64,000 nt of DNA from Deinococcus budaensis (GCF_014201885.1 NZ_JACHFN010000006.1:176530-240529); one strand, 5' to 3'; shown: positions 26,760 to 39,254, counted from the stretch's first letter. Notes: generated from the sequence alone by a model not told the origin. Program-made: numbers and translations.

Positions 26760-27203
26760 ATGACCGACCCCGCGCCCCTGCCGGAAAAGCTCCAGAACAT
26801 CGTGAGCCTGTTCAAGTCCGCGCCCAAGCCGCTGCGGCTCCAGGCCCTGCTGGAATACAGCAAGAAATTGCCCCCGCTGCCCGAGAAGTACGTCGAGCAC
26901 CCCGAGTTTCTTCAGCCGGTGCCCGAGTGCGCCAGCCCCTTTTTTCTGGTCACCGAGCGGGCAGAGGGCGGCGGCGTGAACATGTATTTCAAGGTGCCGG
27001 AAGAAGCGCCCACCGTGCGCGGCTACGCGGGCATCTTGCACGAGGCGCTGGCGGGCGAGTCCCCCGAGACGATCCTGAACATCCCGGACCAGTTCTACAT
27101 GGACATGGGCCTGACCGAACTGATCACCCCGATGCGCCTGCGCGGCATGGGCGCGATCCTGATGCGGCTGAAAAACGACGTGCGGGAGCACGCGGGGGAG
27201 TAA
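26760..27203 (+). CDS. sufE: SufE family sulfur acceptor
   Basis: A 147-residue SufE protein, which accepts persulfide sulfur from a cysteine desulfurase and passes it to Fe-S cluster assembly. [20 protein letters not shown] contains the acceptor cysteine near residue 56, and [19 protein letters not shown] is the conserved helix region. TACAGT ends 6 nt before the ATG. It diverges from a rhodanese gene and is followed by a strong bidirectional hairpin. The desulfurase and Suf scaffold genes are not in the window. Confidence 0.9.
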   Translation: MTDPAPLPEKLQNIVSLFKSAPKPLRLQALLEYSKKLPPLPEKYVEHPEFLQPVPECASPFFLVTERAEGGGVNMYFKVPEEAPTVRGYAGILHEALAGESPETILNIPDQFYMDMGLTELITPMRLRGMGAILMRLKNDVREHAGE

Positions 27204-27223
27204 CCCGTTGCTGACCCCTCAGC

Positions 27224-27258
27224 GGCCAGCCGGACAACGTTGTCCGGCTGGCCTCTTT
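27224..27258. terminator. Bidirectional terminator between sufE and rdgB
   Basis: A perfect 30-bp palindrome: the 15-nt arms are 27224-27238 (GGCCAGCCGGACAAC) and 27239-27253. On the plus strand TCTTTC follows. It lies between convergent sufE and rdgB. Confidence 0.8.
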
Positions 27259-27277
27259 CGGTGACTTTTTCCCTGCC

Positions 27278-27910
27278 CTACTCCAGCCGGGTGACCTCGC
27301 GGGCAGGCGGCCCGCCCCGGTGGGCCTGCATCAGGGCGGCGAGCGCCCGGCCCCGGTGGCTGATGGCCCGCTTTTCCGCGACCGTCATCTCGGCCAGGGT
27401 GCGCGCCTCGCCGTCGGGCACGAAGAGGGGGTCGTAGCCGAAGCCGTTCTCGCCGCGCGGGCCTTCCAGGAGCGTGCCGCTCAGCTCGCCCCGGTAGGTT
27501 TCCAGGTGCCCGTCGGGGTAGGCCAGGATCACCACCGACACGAACTTCGCGCGGCGGTCGGCCTGGCCGCGCAGGCGCTCGAGCAGGTAGACGTTGCGCT
27601 CCAGGTCACTCGCGCGGCCCCCGAAACGGGCGCTGTACACCCCCGGCTGGCCGTCCAGGGCCGCGACCTCCAGACCCGAGTCGTCGGCCAGGGCGGGCGA
27701 GCGGGCCATCATCGCCGCCGCGCAGGCTTTGAGGGCGGCGTTTTCCTCGTAAGTCGTGCCCGTCTCCTCGGGGAGGGAAATGCCGTTCAGGCCCGTCAGG
27801 CTCCAGCCCAGGCCCCCCAGCGCTTCCTCGATCTCGCGCACCTTGCCCGCATTCCCGGTCGCCACGACCACCCGCATCCCGCTTCCGTCCATTCCCGCGC
27901 TGCTGTTCAC
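27278..27910 (-). CDS. rdgB: Non-canonical purine NTP pyrophosphatase (RdgB/HAM1)
   Basis: Hydrolyses ITP, dITP and XTP to monophosphates and keeps deaminated purines out of DNA. VVVATGNAGKVREIEEAL is the substrate-binding start of the family. ADDSGLEVAALDGQPGVYSA contains the catalytic aspartate and purine-recognition segment, and GENGFGYDPLFVP plus KRAISHRGRAL complete the site. The annotated start is GTG 27910, which lies 6 nt after TACACT and adds 11 residues before the usual methionine at 27877. Leaderless initiation at that GTG is the best reading, although the internal ATG remains possible. Confidence 0.92.
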   Translation of the reverse strand: MNSSAGMDGSGMRVVVATGNAGKVREIEEALGGLGWSLTGLNGISLPEETGTTYEENAALKACAAAMMARSPALADDSGLEVAALDGQPGVYSARFGGRASDLERNVYLLERLRGQADRRAKFVSVVILAYPDGHLETYRGELSGTLLEGPRGENGFGYDPLFVPDGEARTLAEMTVAEKRAISHRGRALAALMQAHRGGPPAREVTRLE

Positions 27911-28036
27911 CCGCCGAGTGTAGGCGAGTGCCGGGGCGGGCGCGTGAAGCTCCCGGCCCGCTTCCGCTGGAAGCGACTGAAAACGGCAGAGAAACCGGGG
28001 GAGGACCAGGGTCTGGCCCCGGACGGTGGCTGCCGC

Positions 28037-28067
28037 TTGACTCTCCCGTGGGTGGAGGGTCTACGGT
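28037..28067 (+). promoter_or_regulatory. Probable promoter of the 63-residue ORF and merR-like gene
   Basis: TTGACT (28037-28042) and TACGGT (28062-28067) are separated by 19 bp, slightly longer than ideal. AGGAGG and ATG follow within 20 bp. Confidence 0.45.
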
Positions 28068-28087
28068 GACATTCAGGAGGAAACCCC

Positions 28088-28279
28088 ATGGATATCAACC
28101 AGGCCCGCTTCCTGTTCGAAGTCCAGCGCGTGGGTGACCGGGTGGCCGCCGAATGCCGGTACATTCCCGGGCGGCCTCGCTCCACCCCCCGTCCTGCGGG
28201 GTCCGTCCGTCACGCCCTGGCCCTCTGGCTGCACCACCTCGCCACCCGGCTGGACGTTCCCGAACCTCAGCCCGTTTAA
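28088..28279 (+). CDS. 63-residue protein of unknown function
   Basis: A short gene with a strong Shine-Dalgarno (AGGAGG, eight bases before ATG 28088). The product begins MDINQARFLFEVQRVGDRVA and ends LWLHHLATRLDVPEPQPV. It has no signal peptide. No family recognised. It lies 22 bp before a MerR regulator with the same orientation and is likely co-transcribed. It may be a small partner or an unrelated leader protein. Confidence 0.6.
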   Translation: MDINQARFLFEVQRVGDRVAAECRYIPGRPRSTPRPAGSVRHALALWLHHLATRLDVPEPQPV

Positions 28280-28301
28280 GCGGAAGGTGGTGGAGGCCTG
28301 T

Positions 28302-29192
28302 ATGTCGAGCGACCGCCCCGACCGGGCGCTGTACAGCATTGGCCAGTTCGCCAAGCTCACCGGATTTCCCGTCAGGACCCTGCGGTACTACGACGAGGAG
28401 GACGTGCTCAAACCGGCCTTCGTCGATCCGGACACCGGGTACCGCTCGTACACCGAGACGCAGCGGCGGCAGATGCACCTCCTGGCCGAAGTCCACATTT
28501 TGGAAGTTCCCCTCGAGATGCTGCGCGACTTCATGCGTGACCCCACGCTGGAGCATCAGGGGGTGTTGTACGACTGGAAGATCGCGCAACTGAAGCGGGA
28601 GATCGAGCACCGTCAGCATGGCTTGCAATCCCTCCAGCGCAAGCGGGACCACCCCTGGCGAGGGCAACAATACGAGGTGATGGTTGGGCACCAGCCTTCG
28701 CGTCCCTGGGTGTCCCTCTACTACGTGACGAACATGTCGGGGTTCGAGGCAGACCGTGAGCAAGCGTTCGGCACCGTCCAGGCTTATCTCTCCCGGCATG
28801 GCGTGACGCCCGCCAGTCCACCGACGACGTTGAGCCTGCCGACAAAGACGCACCGCGACGTCTTGAAGGGCGTCGAGGTGTACGCGGGCTTCGAAGTGAC
28901 GGAGCCTGTTCCGGCGGAAGGGAACGTGCTGGTGGGGACGACGCCAGCGGGGCAGTGGTACGGGGTGAAACATACCGGGCCGTACGAGCACATCTGGCAT
29001 GTGATGGGCATGTTGCTGGGGCGGATGCAGCAGGACGGCCGGCCGGTGCAGCGGGTAGCGGGGCAATTCCTGACGCGGGAGGTCTTCCACGTCGGGCCGT
29101 GGGACACGCCGGATGCCGGGCAGTGGGTCACGGACGTGCAGTGGCTGGTTCGCCAGGACGACGCGGGGACCATCGTCCCCCGGGCGCCTTGA
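28302..29192 (+). CDS. MerR-family regulator with GyrI-like effector domain
   Basis: A 296-residue BmrR-like regulator. The N-terminal MerR helix-turn-helix has YSIGQFAKLTGFPVRTLRYY and VDPDTGYRSYTETQRRQM. A linking coiled coil follows (LKREIEHRQHGLQSLQRKR). The C-terminal half is a GyrI-like ligand-binding domain (YAGFEVTEPVPAEGNV, WYGVKHTGPYEHIWHVM). Such proteins sense hydrophobic cations or drugs and bend the promoter to activate efflux genes. No transporter is adjacent. The start at ATG 28302 is supported by a GGAAGG/GGAGG tract. The longer open frame overlaps the small upstream gene and is rejected. Confidence 0.88.
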   Translation: MSSDRPDRALYSIGQFAKLTGFPVRTLRYYDEEDVLKPAFVDPDTGYRSYTETQRRQMHLLAEVHILEVPLEMLRDFMRDPTLEHQGVLYDWKIAQLKREIEHRQHGLQSLQRKRDHPWRGQQYEVMVGHQPSRPWVSLYYVTNMSGFEADREQAFGTVQAYLSRHGVTPASPPTTLSLPTKTHRDVLKGVEVYAGFEVTEPVPAEGNVLVGTTPAGQWYGVKHTGPYEHIWHVMGMLLGRMQQDGRPVQRVAGQFLTREVFHVGPWDTPDAGQWVTDVQWLVRQDDAGTIVPRAP

Positions 29193-29237
29193 TACGGGGC
29201 CTATTCAGGGAGCGTGCCTGGGGAACCCCAGCGGCTC

Positions 29238-29399
29238 TAGAGCATTTGACAGAATTACGGCCCCTGGGGAACGGCGCCCCAGGTGCCTCCCCAAACGCCC
29301 AATGCTCTTCTCGAATTCGCTCGCTCTGCTCCGCAGCTTTTCAAGTCCGCTCGGCCAACGAATGCGGAACACCACCGCATTCTTATGGCAAATGCTCTA
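29238..29399. mobile_element. MITE-like element with terminal inverted repeats in a CTAG target
   Basis: The left end reads CTAGAGCATTTGACAGAATT and the reverse complement of the right end reads CTAGAGCATTTGCCATAAGA. The first 12 bases are identical and similarity continues imperfectly. The inner 158 bp (29240-29397) are flanked by TA at 29238-29239 and 29398-29399, each within CTAG, the preferred target and TA duplication of IS630-type elements. There is no transposase ORF. The interior has a hairpin (CCCCTGGGG region) and another AATGCTCTTC fragment like the end. The right end supplies the stop codon of the 2H phosphoesterase gene. Assignment to IS630 is an inference. Confidence 0.7.
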
Positions 29400-30083
29400 G
29401 GCCAGCGGCACTTCGGCCCGCACCCGCCACCGTTCCTCGCCCTCGCGCTTCTCGAAAAGGGCTACCGAGCGGTACGCCTGGGTGTGGTGGGCCGAGGTCA
29501 GCGCCTCCAGCTGCGCCCGCAGGCTCGCCGGGTCGCTGCCGCCGTAGGGCTGCACCAGCGTGAAGTGGGGCCGCCAGGAATCCAGGCCGCGCGGCGTGTG
29601 CAGCAGCCCCAGGCGCGCCCGCTCGAAGGGATGCGCGTACCGGCCCTGGGCCGCGAGCACCGCGAACGGCGAGGCGGTCACGAAGCGCGCGAGCCGGGCG
29701 AGCAGCAGCGTGTGCAGCACCAGCAGCGGCGCGCCGGGGTCCAGGCGGTGGACCCAGGTTTCGCCGCCGTCCCAGGCCTCCACCCGCCCGCCACTGAGGG
29801 TCAAGGTCGCGCCCGGCGACAGGCAGGCCACGCAGGCGCGCGCCTCGGCCTCGATCTGCGGCCACCACGCGGGATCGGTGAAAAAGCCCTCCACCACGGT
29901 CAGGTGAAAACCGTAGGGGCCGGCGGCGGTCTGGTCCTGGGGGGTCAGGAAGTCGGGCTGCGGCACCTCCCGCCCGGCCCTCACGTCGAACCCCAGTAGC
30001 GCGCTGCCCGCCTCATACAGTGGACTGCCCGCCGGGGGGCAAAGGTAGACGGCGAAGCGGGTGCCGGAGCGGGGGTCAGTCAT
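29397..30083 (-). CDS. 2H phosphoesterase superfamily protein (DUF1045-like)
   Basis: A 228-residue protein with the two HxT motifs of the 2H phosphoesterase fold: FHLTVVEGF near residue 59 and PHFTLVQPYGG near residue 172. RFAVYLCPPAGSPLYEAG at the start resembles DUF1045 proteins, often linked to phosphonate metabolism, but no phn genes are near. Likely activity is on 2',3'-cyclic nucleotide ends or related esters. The terminal TAG lies in the right inverted repeat of the adjacent MITE-like element, so the C-terminus may have been altered by that insertion. The ATG has no clear Shine-Dalgarno. Confidence 0.8.
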   Translation of the reverse strand: MTDPRSGTRFAVYLCPPAGSPLYEAGSALLGFDVRAGREVPQPDFLTPQDQTAAGPYGFHLTVVEGFFTDPAWWPQIEAEARACVACLSPGATLTLSGGRVEAWDGGETWVHRLDPGAPLLVLHTLLLARLARFVTASPFAVLAAQGRYAHPFERARLGLLHTPRGLDSWRPHFTLVQPYGGSDPASLRAQLEALTSAHHTQAYRSVALFEKREGEERWRVRAEVPLA

Positions 30084-30148
30084 ATCGGGGCCTGTGTGAG
30101 CGTGAGAGACATGGGGAGCGCGATCCCGTCAGTCATCCTGAGGCGGCC

Positions 30149-31074
<926 letters not shown>

Positions 31075-31081
<7 letters not shown>

Positions 31082-31113
31082 GGCTGGGCCGCCCTGGGGT
31101 TACGGTGTGGCAT
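31075..31113 (-). CDS. 12-codon leader ORF overlapping the corA start
   Basis: ATG 31113 is preceded by GGAGG (31121-31125, 7-nt spacing) and encodes MPHRNPRAAQPC, with TGA at 31075-31077. The stop overlaps the corA GTG region by 7 nt. Because corA itself lacks a ribosome site, ribosomes finishing this ORF probably reinitiate at corA. Three prolines and two arginines in 12 codons recall regulatory leader peptides of Mg transport genes. The sequence supports the ORF; its role is an inference. Confidence 0.45.
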
Positions 31114-31213
31114 GGCGCGTCCTCCGGAAAGGTGATGGCGTGGAGCCGGACAAGAGAACCGGGCAGGCCGCCGAACTGGGCGGGTCGTGTTCGGGGGGGG
31201 CTTCGTGATGCAC
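31100..31213 (-). CDS. 37-codon upstream ORF in the corA leader
   Basis: GTG 31213 follows a near-perfect AAGGAGG (31222-31228, 8-nt spacing), the strongest ribosome site of this locus. The product starts VHHEAPPEHDPPSSAACPV and ends PSPFRRTRHATP; it is rich in proline and histidine. An ATG five bases earlier (31218) is in frame but too close to the ribosome site. The stop TAA at 31100-31102 lies inside the second leader ORF, in another frame. Expression is likely from the signals, but no homologue is known to me. Confidence 0.4.
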   Translation of the reverse strand: MHHEAPPEHDPPSSAACPVLLSGSTPSPFRRTRHATP

Positions 31214-31276
31214 GTCCATCACCTCCTTTTCTCGGGGGACGCGCCCACCGGGACAGGGCACCGGCAGACGGGAGCC

Positions 31277-31306
31277 ATGCTAGCGGGGCCAGCCCCACCG
31301 GGGCAA
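31277..31306 (-). promoter_or_regulatory. Promoter of the corA leader
   Basis: On the minus strand TTGCCC (31301-31306) and TAGCAT (31277-31282) are 18 bp apart. Transcription would start near 31270 and leave a leader of about 190 nt before corA. Confidence 0.55.
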
Positions 31307-31363
31307 GGGTGGCCGCGCCAGACACGTAAAAATCAGCCACGCAAAATCCAGACACGCAGAAAC

Positions 31364-31385
31364 CCCGGTCGCGGGCAACCGGGGC
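31364..31385 (-). terminator. Terminator after the ferredoxin gene
   Basis: CCCCGGT (31379-31385 on the minus strand) pairs with ACCGGGG (31364-31370) and is followed by TTTCTG. It lies 20 bp after the ferredoxin stop codon. Confidence 0.6.
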
Positions 31386-31404
31386 GGGACCAGGCGGGAC
31401 GGAT

Positions 31405-31641
<237 letters not shown>

Positions 31642-31744
31642 GGGGGACAGTATGCACAGCCCCCCGGAGCGTGACAAGGGCGGGCGCCTTAAAGTTCGGC
31701 GGCGGATTTTCCGCGTCCAGCGGCCCAAAATCCGACCGCGCCCC

Positions 31745-32560
31745 TCAGGATTCGGGGGCCTGGCGTGGGGCGGGCGCTTCCAGGTACGCCTGGGCCAGCC
31801 GCAGGTCGGCGTCCTGGTCCACGTCGGTGCCGATGGCCGCGTGGGGCGTGATCAGCGCGCGGGCAGGGACGCCCAGCAGGGCGCTCACCCGCGCTTCGAG
31901 TTCAGGGACCGTCAGGCGGCGGGTCAGCAGGCGCAGCAGCACGCCGGGGCCGATCAGCGCCGCGAGCTTGAGGGGCGCCTTGCGCGCGTCCAGCACCTCG
32001 CGCAGCCGGGGCAGGAACTGGCCGATCAGGCGGGGATCGAGCAAAAAGACGTTGCCGCCGGTAAAGCTGCCCTCGCGCACGCGGGCGTAGGTGCGGCGCA
32101 CCCCCGGAAAGGCCCGCTCGCAGTCCTCGCGGCGCACCACGGGGTAGACCAGCGCCGCGTTCCCGGGGGCCGCGTCCAGCAGCTCCGCGAGCTGGACCGC
32201 CGTGACCAGTGGGATGTCCCCGGTCACGACCAGCACCCGCTCGCCGGGGGCCAGCCCGGAGGCCGTCAGCGCCTCCACGCCCGCTTCGAGGTTGCTCAGC
32301 AGGGTGCCGTGGTCGGTCACGCGCCCGTCGATCAGCGCGTCCATCGCGGGCGTGGTGGGGCCGACGTAGGCGACGCGCGACACGCAGCCGCTCGCGCGCA
32401 GGGCGCGCAGGACATGCAGCGCCATCGGTTCGCCGTTCAACTCGATCAAGGCCTTGACAGGGACGCCGTGCGCCGCCGCAAAGGGATCGCCGGGATCGCC
32501 GCCGCCCAGCACGACCGCGCTCCACTGCGTCGCAGGCTTCCCGGCCTCAGATGGACTCAT
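31745..32560 (-). CDS. MobA-like NTP transferase family protein
   Basis: A 271-residue nucleotidyltransferase-fold protein. [20 protein letters not shown] is the glycine-rich start, [20 protein letters not shown] the MobA-like helix, and [20 protein letters not shown] the metal-binding D-x-P block. [14 protein letters not shown] follows. It could transfer CTP, GTP or another nucleotide to a cofactor or sugar; specificity cannot be read. TACCCT ends 7 nt before ATG 32560. No molybdopterin genes are adjacent, so MobA function itself is unlikely. Confidence 0.8.
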   Translation of the reverse strand: MSPSEAGKPATQWSAVVLGGGDPGDPFAAAHGVPVKALIELNGEPMALHVLRALRASGCVSRVAYVGPTTPAMDALIDGRVTDHGTLLSNLEAGVEALTASGLAPGERVLVVTGDIPLVTAVQLAELLDAAPGNAALVYPVVRREDCERAFPGVRRTYARVREGSFTGGNVFLLDPRLIGQFLPRLREVLDARKAPLKLAALIGPGVLLRLLTRRLTVPELEARVSALLGVPARALITPHAAIGTDVDQDADLRLAQAYLEAPAPRQAPES

Positions 32561-32587
32561 GAAGCCGAGGGTAGCACCCGTCTCCCC

Positions 32588-33978
<1,391 letters not shown>

Positions 33979-33982
<4 letters not shown>

Positions 33983-34641
33983 CGCTCCACCCGGTACCCC
34001 CGCCCGCGCTCGCTCGCCACCGCCTCGGGCGCCAGCTTGCGCCGCAGGTAGCGCACGTACACGTCCACGATGCGCGCCTCGCCGCCGAAATCCGGCCCCC
34101 ACACCCGGCCCAGCAGTTCCTCGCGGGTAAACCAGCGGTCCGGCGCCAGCGCCAGCGCTTCGAGCAGGGCGTATTCGCGGCCCGTCACGGCGACCTCCGC
34201 CCCGTCCCAGGTCACCACCCGCGCCACCGTGTCGAGGGTGCCGCGCCCAGCTGCGAAACCCACGCGCGGCGCCGTCTGCCCGCGCTCGCGCCGCGACAAG
34301 GCCCGCAGGGTGGCGAGCAGTTCGGGCATGGCGAAGGGCTTGACGAGGTATGCGTCGCCCCCCAGGTCCAGCCCCTGCACCCGGTCTTCCAGCTCGCCGC
34401 GCGCCGTCAGAAAGAGGATCGCCGCCTCCGACCCCGCCGCCCGCAGCTCGCGCGCCACCCCGAAGCCGTCCAGCCCCGGCAGCATCACGTCCAGCACGAC
34501 CAGCGGGTACTCGCCCAGCAGCGCTTCTTCCAGCCCCTCGGGGCCGGTCTGGCGCCAGGCCGCCGCGTAGCCCGCCTCGCGCAGGGCGCTCAGAGTCGGC
34601 CCGGCGATCCGGGGGTCGTCCTCGACGAGCAGCAGGCGCAT
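33979..34641 (-). CDS. OmpR-family response regulator
   Basis: A 220-residue regulator paired with the following kinase. The receiver domain shows [26 protein letters not shown] (phosphoacceptor Asp) and [13 protein letters not shown]. The winged helix ends [20 protein letters not shown] and [20 protein letters not shown], with RGYRVER at the C-terminus. TAGACT ends 6 nt before ATG 34641. The four-base overlap with the kinase gene indicates a classic two-component operon. Target genes cannot be inferred. Confidence 0.93.
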
Positions 34642-34674
34642 GAGGCCAGTCTAGAGGGCCGGATCAGGCGGGCG

Positions 34675-35034
34675 TTAACTGGTCGCCGCGCGCCACAGCG
34701 CCCACCCCAGCAGGCCCGCGCCCAGCAGCAACAGGCCGCCCAGCACGGGCAGCAGCCAGGGCAGGCGCCGCTGGACCCCGGCGCTGCGTGCCCGCGCCCG
34801 CTCCAGCACCGGGGCGGGCAGCCCGCGCGCCGCCAGCGCCAGAATCGTGGGCACCACCACGAGGTCGTCGCCCAGCCCCAGCAGCGGCGTCAGGTCCGGC
34901 AGCAGATCGAATGGACTCAGCGCGTAGGCGAGGGCGGCCAGGGCCGCCAGCCGTGCCCGCACGGGCGTGCGCCGGTCGCCCACCGCGAACAGCAGCGCCA
35001 GGGCGTCACGCCAGAACAGCCGCACACGGGTCAT
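34675..35034 (-). CDS. DUF1232 (YkvA-like) membrane protein
   Basis: A 119-residue protein with the DUF1232 signature [20 protein letters not shown] near residue 38 and a C-terminal transmembrane helix ([20 protein letters not shown]). Function of the family is not established. ATG 35034 gives [20 protein letters not shown]; a GTG immediately upstream (35037) is equally possible. The very long open frame upstream is a shadow of the rplU region and is ignored. It ends 33 bp from the response regulator start. Confidence 0.8.
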   Translation of the reverse strand: MTRVRLFWRDALALLFAVGDRRTPVRARLAALAALAYALSPFDLLPDLTPLLGLGDDLVVVPTILALAARGLPAPVLERARARSAGVQRRLPWLLPVLGGLLLLGAGLLGWALWRAATS

Positions 35035-35082
35035 CACGCTGCCGGGTACGGGGCGGCGGGGGCGGGGGTTCCCGCCCGCCTC

Positions 35083-35091
35083 TGCTATGCT
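35083..35091 (+). promoter_or_regulatory. Extended -10 promoter for a hairpin-rich RNA before rplU
   Basis: TG-C-TATGCT is a textbook extended -10 element, with no clear -35. Transcription would begin near 35098. Confidence 0.45.
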
Positions 35092-35097
35092 GCGGCC

Positions 35098-35330
35098 CGG
35101 CATCAGGGCCACCGTCCGCCAGACGGTCCGCCCGGCGCCCCGGAGGTCACCCAGGCAGGTGACTTGCTCGCCCTGCGGCAAGTCGGCGTGTACCGCGAGG
35201 ACACGCGAGAAGGCACGGAACACCACATCACCGCGACAATCGCCCCGCCGAGCGGGGTGGGTGATGCTCTGGTCCGTTCCGGCTCCTTTTGCTTCAAGGG
35301 GGCGTCCGGTTCGGGCGCCTCCCCATATGG
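35098..35330 (+). ncRNA. Hairpin-rich untranslated RNA or leader upstream of rplU
   Basis: About 230 nt with no convincing ORF but a succession of perfect stems: ACCGTC/GACGGT (35111-35116, 35122-35127), GTCAC/GTGAC (35146-35150, 35159-35163), GACTTGC/GCAAGTC (35161-35167, 35178-35184), and a composite arm made of CGGAAC/GTTCCG (35216-35221, 35276-35281), ATCACC/GGTGAT and CCCCG/CGGGG. GGCG...CGCC at 35311-35328 ends the series. The second and third stems share bases 35161-35163, so they compete, as in switches. It may be the 5' leader of the rplU operon or a separate RNA. I recognise no known RNA family. Confidence 0.4.
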
Positions 35331-35337
35331 GCCGGGC

Positions 35338-35348
35338 TGTGCTAGGAT
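35338..35348 (+). promoter_or_regulatory. Probable proximal promoter of rplU-rpmA
   Basis: TG-C-TAGGAT (TAGGAT at 35343-35348) is an extended -10 box about 100 bp before rplU. No good -35 is seen. Confidence 0.45.
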
Positions 35349-35447
35349 TTTTCACTGGTGACTCGCCTCCATGACCCACAGGGTGGGGACGAGCGAGAGC
35401 TGGCAGCCGGGGGCAGCGTTCTTCCGGCGCGGCAGAAGGAAGGTAGA

Positions 35448-35751
<304 letters not shown>

Positions 35752-35763
35752 GGAGGCAGCGAC

Positions 35764-36039
35764 ATGGCTCACAAGAAAGGCGTCGGCTCGTCCAAGAACG
35801 GACGCGACAGCAACCCCAAGTACCTGGGCGTGAAGAAGTTCGGCGGCGAAGTCGTCGTGGCGGGCAACATCCTGGTCCGCCAGCGCGGCACCAAGTTCAA
35901 GGCGGGCCAGGGCGTGGGCATGGGCCGCGACCACACGCTGTTCGCCCTGACGGACGGCAAGGTCGTCTTCACCAACCGGGGCAACACCGGGCGCTTCATC
36001 AGCGTTCAGGCTGCGAGCACCGAAGTCGCCGCCGACTGA
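35764..36039 (+). CDS. rpmA: 50S ribosomal protein L27
   Basis: A 91-residue ribosomal protein whose N-terminal tail reaches the peptidyl transferase centre. [20 protein letters not shown] is the canonical start, with no leader peptide needing removal, and [20 protein letters not shown] the body. AAGGAGG lies 7 bases before the ATG. Co-transcribed with rplU and ended by a strong terminator. Confidence 0.97.
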   Translation: MAHKKGVGSSKNGRDSNPKYLGVKKFGGEVVVAGNILVRQRGTKFKAGQGVGMGRDHTLFALTDGKVVFTNRGNTGRFISVQAASTEVAAD

Positions 36040-36060
36040 TTCACGCGCGGCACAGTGCGG

Positions 36061-36093
36061 CACGCCCTGCCCCGGAGGCGGGGCGTGTTTTTT
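36061..36093 (+). terminator. Terminator after rpmA
   Basis: CACGCCC (36061-36067) pairs with GGGCGTG (36081-36087), followed by six T residues. The inner CCCCGGAGGCGGGG adds pairing. Confidence 0.9.
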
Positions 36094-36100
36094 GAGCTTT

Positions 36101-36240
36101 CTACGGATTCCGTCCGATTCCTAAACAGTCGGCAGAGCACCGACTGTTCATCCATCTCCCGAAATCCGTATTTTTCCTTCTCCCTTCGGTCGGATTTCAG
36201 GCTGTCGTTGGCAGCCTTCCATCGGAATTCGTGTCACCCA
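36101..36240. repeat. AT-rich intergenic block of nested inverted repeats before obg
   Basis: TACGGATT (36102-36109) is inverted as AATCCGTA (36163-36170). Between them AACAGTCGG (36124-36132) and CCGACTGTT (36140-36148) form a perfect 9-bp hairpin with a 7-nt loop. Variants of GGATTCCGTCCGATT recur to 36235 (CGGTCGGATTTC, CATCGGAATTCG). The block is visibly AT-richer than its surroundings, as expected of a dispersed small repeat, but only one copy is in this window. Confidence 0.45.
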
Positions 36241-36257
36241 CAACACAAGAGGTAACT

Positions 36258-37559
36258 ATGGCGTTTCGTGACGTGCTGGACATCGAGGTGGCGGCTGGCA
36301 ACGGCGGCGACGGCAGCATGAGTTTCCACCGGGCCAAGTACATGGAAAAAGGCGGCCCGGACGGCGGCCACGGCGGGCGCGGGGGCAGCATCATCCTGCG
36401 GGCCATCGAGGGCGTCGAGAGCCTGGAGCGGCTGGTGGGCCGCCGCCGGTTCAAGGCCGAGAACGGGGCCTACGGCGAGGGCCGGTTGCGCCAGGGGTCC
36501 GACGGCCAGGACACCTATATCGACGTGCCGGTGGGCACCACCGCCTTCGACCGTGACAGCGGCCGGGTGATCGCGGACCTCGTGCGCGTCGGCCAGGAGA
36601 AGGTGATCGCGCGCGGAGGCTTCGGCGGACGCGGCAACTCGACCTTTGTCAGCAGCACCCGGCAGGCGCCGCGCTTCGCCGAGCTGGGCACGCCGGGCGA
36701 GAAGCGCCGGGTGCGGCTGGAGCTGCGCCTGATCGCGGACGTGGGCCTGGTGGGCTACCCCAACGCGGGCAAGAGCAGCCTGCTGGCGGCCCTCTCGCGG
36801 GCGAACCCGGCGATTGCCGATTACCCCTTCACGACCCTTTCCCCCATCCTGGGCGTGGTGGAGGCCGGAAGCGGCGAGCAGCGCTTCACGATGGCCGACA
36901 TTCCCGGCATCATCGAGGGCGCCTCGGAAGGCCGGGGCCTGGGCCTGGAGTTCCTGCGCCACATCAGCCGCACCCGGTTGCTGGTCTACGTGCTGGACGT
37001 GACCCGTGACCCGGTGGGCGAACTGCGCGCCCTTCAGGCCGAGCTGCGCGCCTACGACCCGACTCTGCTGGAGAGCGTGGCCTGCGTGGCGCTGAACAAG
37101 GTCGAACTGGTCGAACCCGACCTCGCTGCCTTTGCGGAAGACGAACTCGCCGAATTCGGCCTGCCGGTCCTGCGGGTCAGCGCGGTGACCGGTCAGGGCC
37201 TGCCCGAGCTGCGCCAGGCGCTGTTCGAACTGCTGCCCGACCGCGAGCTGTGGGCGCAGACGCACGCGCTGGAGGTTGAGGAGGAGGTCGTGCGCGAAGC
37301 GCCCCTCACCATCACCTTCCGCGAGGGCGACCCCGAGCGCGGGCAGACGGCGCCCGAGCGCATCTGGGACGTGGAGGGCGGCGGTTTCGAGGCCCGCATC
37401 AACCGCTTTGCGCGGCATATGGAGGACGCCGCCGAGTACATCTCGGGGCTGTTCAAGCGCCAGGGCCTGTACAAGGAACTCAAGAAGGCCGGCGCGCGCG
37501 CGGGCGACACCGTCGAGATCGGCCCCTTCCGCTTCGAGTATTTCGAGGACGAGGAATAG
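36258..37559 (+). CDS. obgE: GTPase Obg
   Basis: A 433-residue ribosome-associated GTPase involved in 50S assembly and stress signalling. The N-terminal Obg fold is glycine-rich ([36 protein letters not shown]). The G domain has [11 protein letters not shown] (P-loop), DIPGIIEG (G3) and LNKVEL (G4; the usual NKxD Asp is Glu). Residues about 350-430 form the C-terminal OCT domain ([19 protein letters not shown]). Start ATG 36258 gives [11 protein letters not shown], preceded by AGAGGT; the longer frame adds nine unsupported residues. It follows rplU-rpmA but is separated by a terminator and a repeat block, so it probably has its own promoter. Confidence 0.95.
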   Translation: MAFRDVLDIEVAAGNGGDGSMSFHRAKYMEKGGPDGGHGGRGGSIILRAIEGVESLERLVGRRRFKAENGAYGEGRLRQGSDGQDTYIDVPVGTTAFDRDSGRVIADLVRVGQEKVIARGGFGGRGNSTFVSSTRQAPRFAELGTPGEKRRVRLELRLIADVGLVGYPNAGKSSLLAALSRANPAIADYPFTTLSPILGVVEAGSGEQRFTMADIPGIIEGASEGRGLGLEFLRHISRTRLLVYVLDVTRDPVGELRALQAELRAYDPTLLESVACVALNKVELVEPDLAAFAEDELAEFGLPVLRVSAVTGQGLPELRQALFELLPDRELWAQTHALEVEEEVVREAPLTITFREGDPERGQTAPERIWDVEGGGFEARINRFARHMEDAAEYISGLFKRQGLYKELKKAGARAGDTVEIGPFRFEYFEDEE

Positions 37560-37574
37560 GCCGCGAGGTCAGCG

Positions 37575-37613
37575 AAGCGGCGTCACGGGAATTGCCCTGT
37601 GACGCCGCTTTCC
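37575..37613. terminator. Bidirectional terminator between obg and the cyclophilin gene
   Basis: AAGCGGCGTCAC (37575-37586) is perfectly complementary to GTGACGCCGCTT (37599-37610), with TTCC after it on the plus strand. It serves convergent genes. Confidence 0.8.
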
Positions 37614-37626
37614 TGGGCTGGAGGCC

Positions 37627-38460
<834 letters not shown>

Positions 38461-38548
38461 GGCCCCCAGTGTAGCCGCCCCCGGATGAGGCCGGGCCTGC
38501 CGCGCCGCCCGGCCCGCCCTGCACCGGGCTTCTTCTACACTGGTCGGC

Positions 38549-39178
<630 letters not shown>

Positions 39179-39201
39179 CGGCAGCGGGGAGCAAGGAAGG
39201 A

Positions 39202-39234
39202 GGGCAGGGAGTGTCGCCACCCCTGCCCCCTTTT
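39202..39234 (+). terminator. Terminator after cmk
   Basis: GGGCAGGG (39202-39209) pairs with CCCTGCCC (39221-39228) and is followed by CCTTTT. Confidence 0.7.
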
Positions 39235-39254
39235 GCGGCCGTCCCTGTTCAGGC

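Noticed and set aside
31745..32560. MobA of molybdenum cofactor synthesis
   Set aside because: The fold fits, but the nucleotide-binding loop is divergent and no molybdopterin genes are adjacent, so only the family is claimed.
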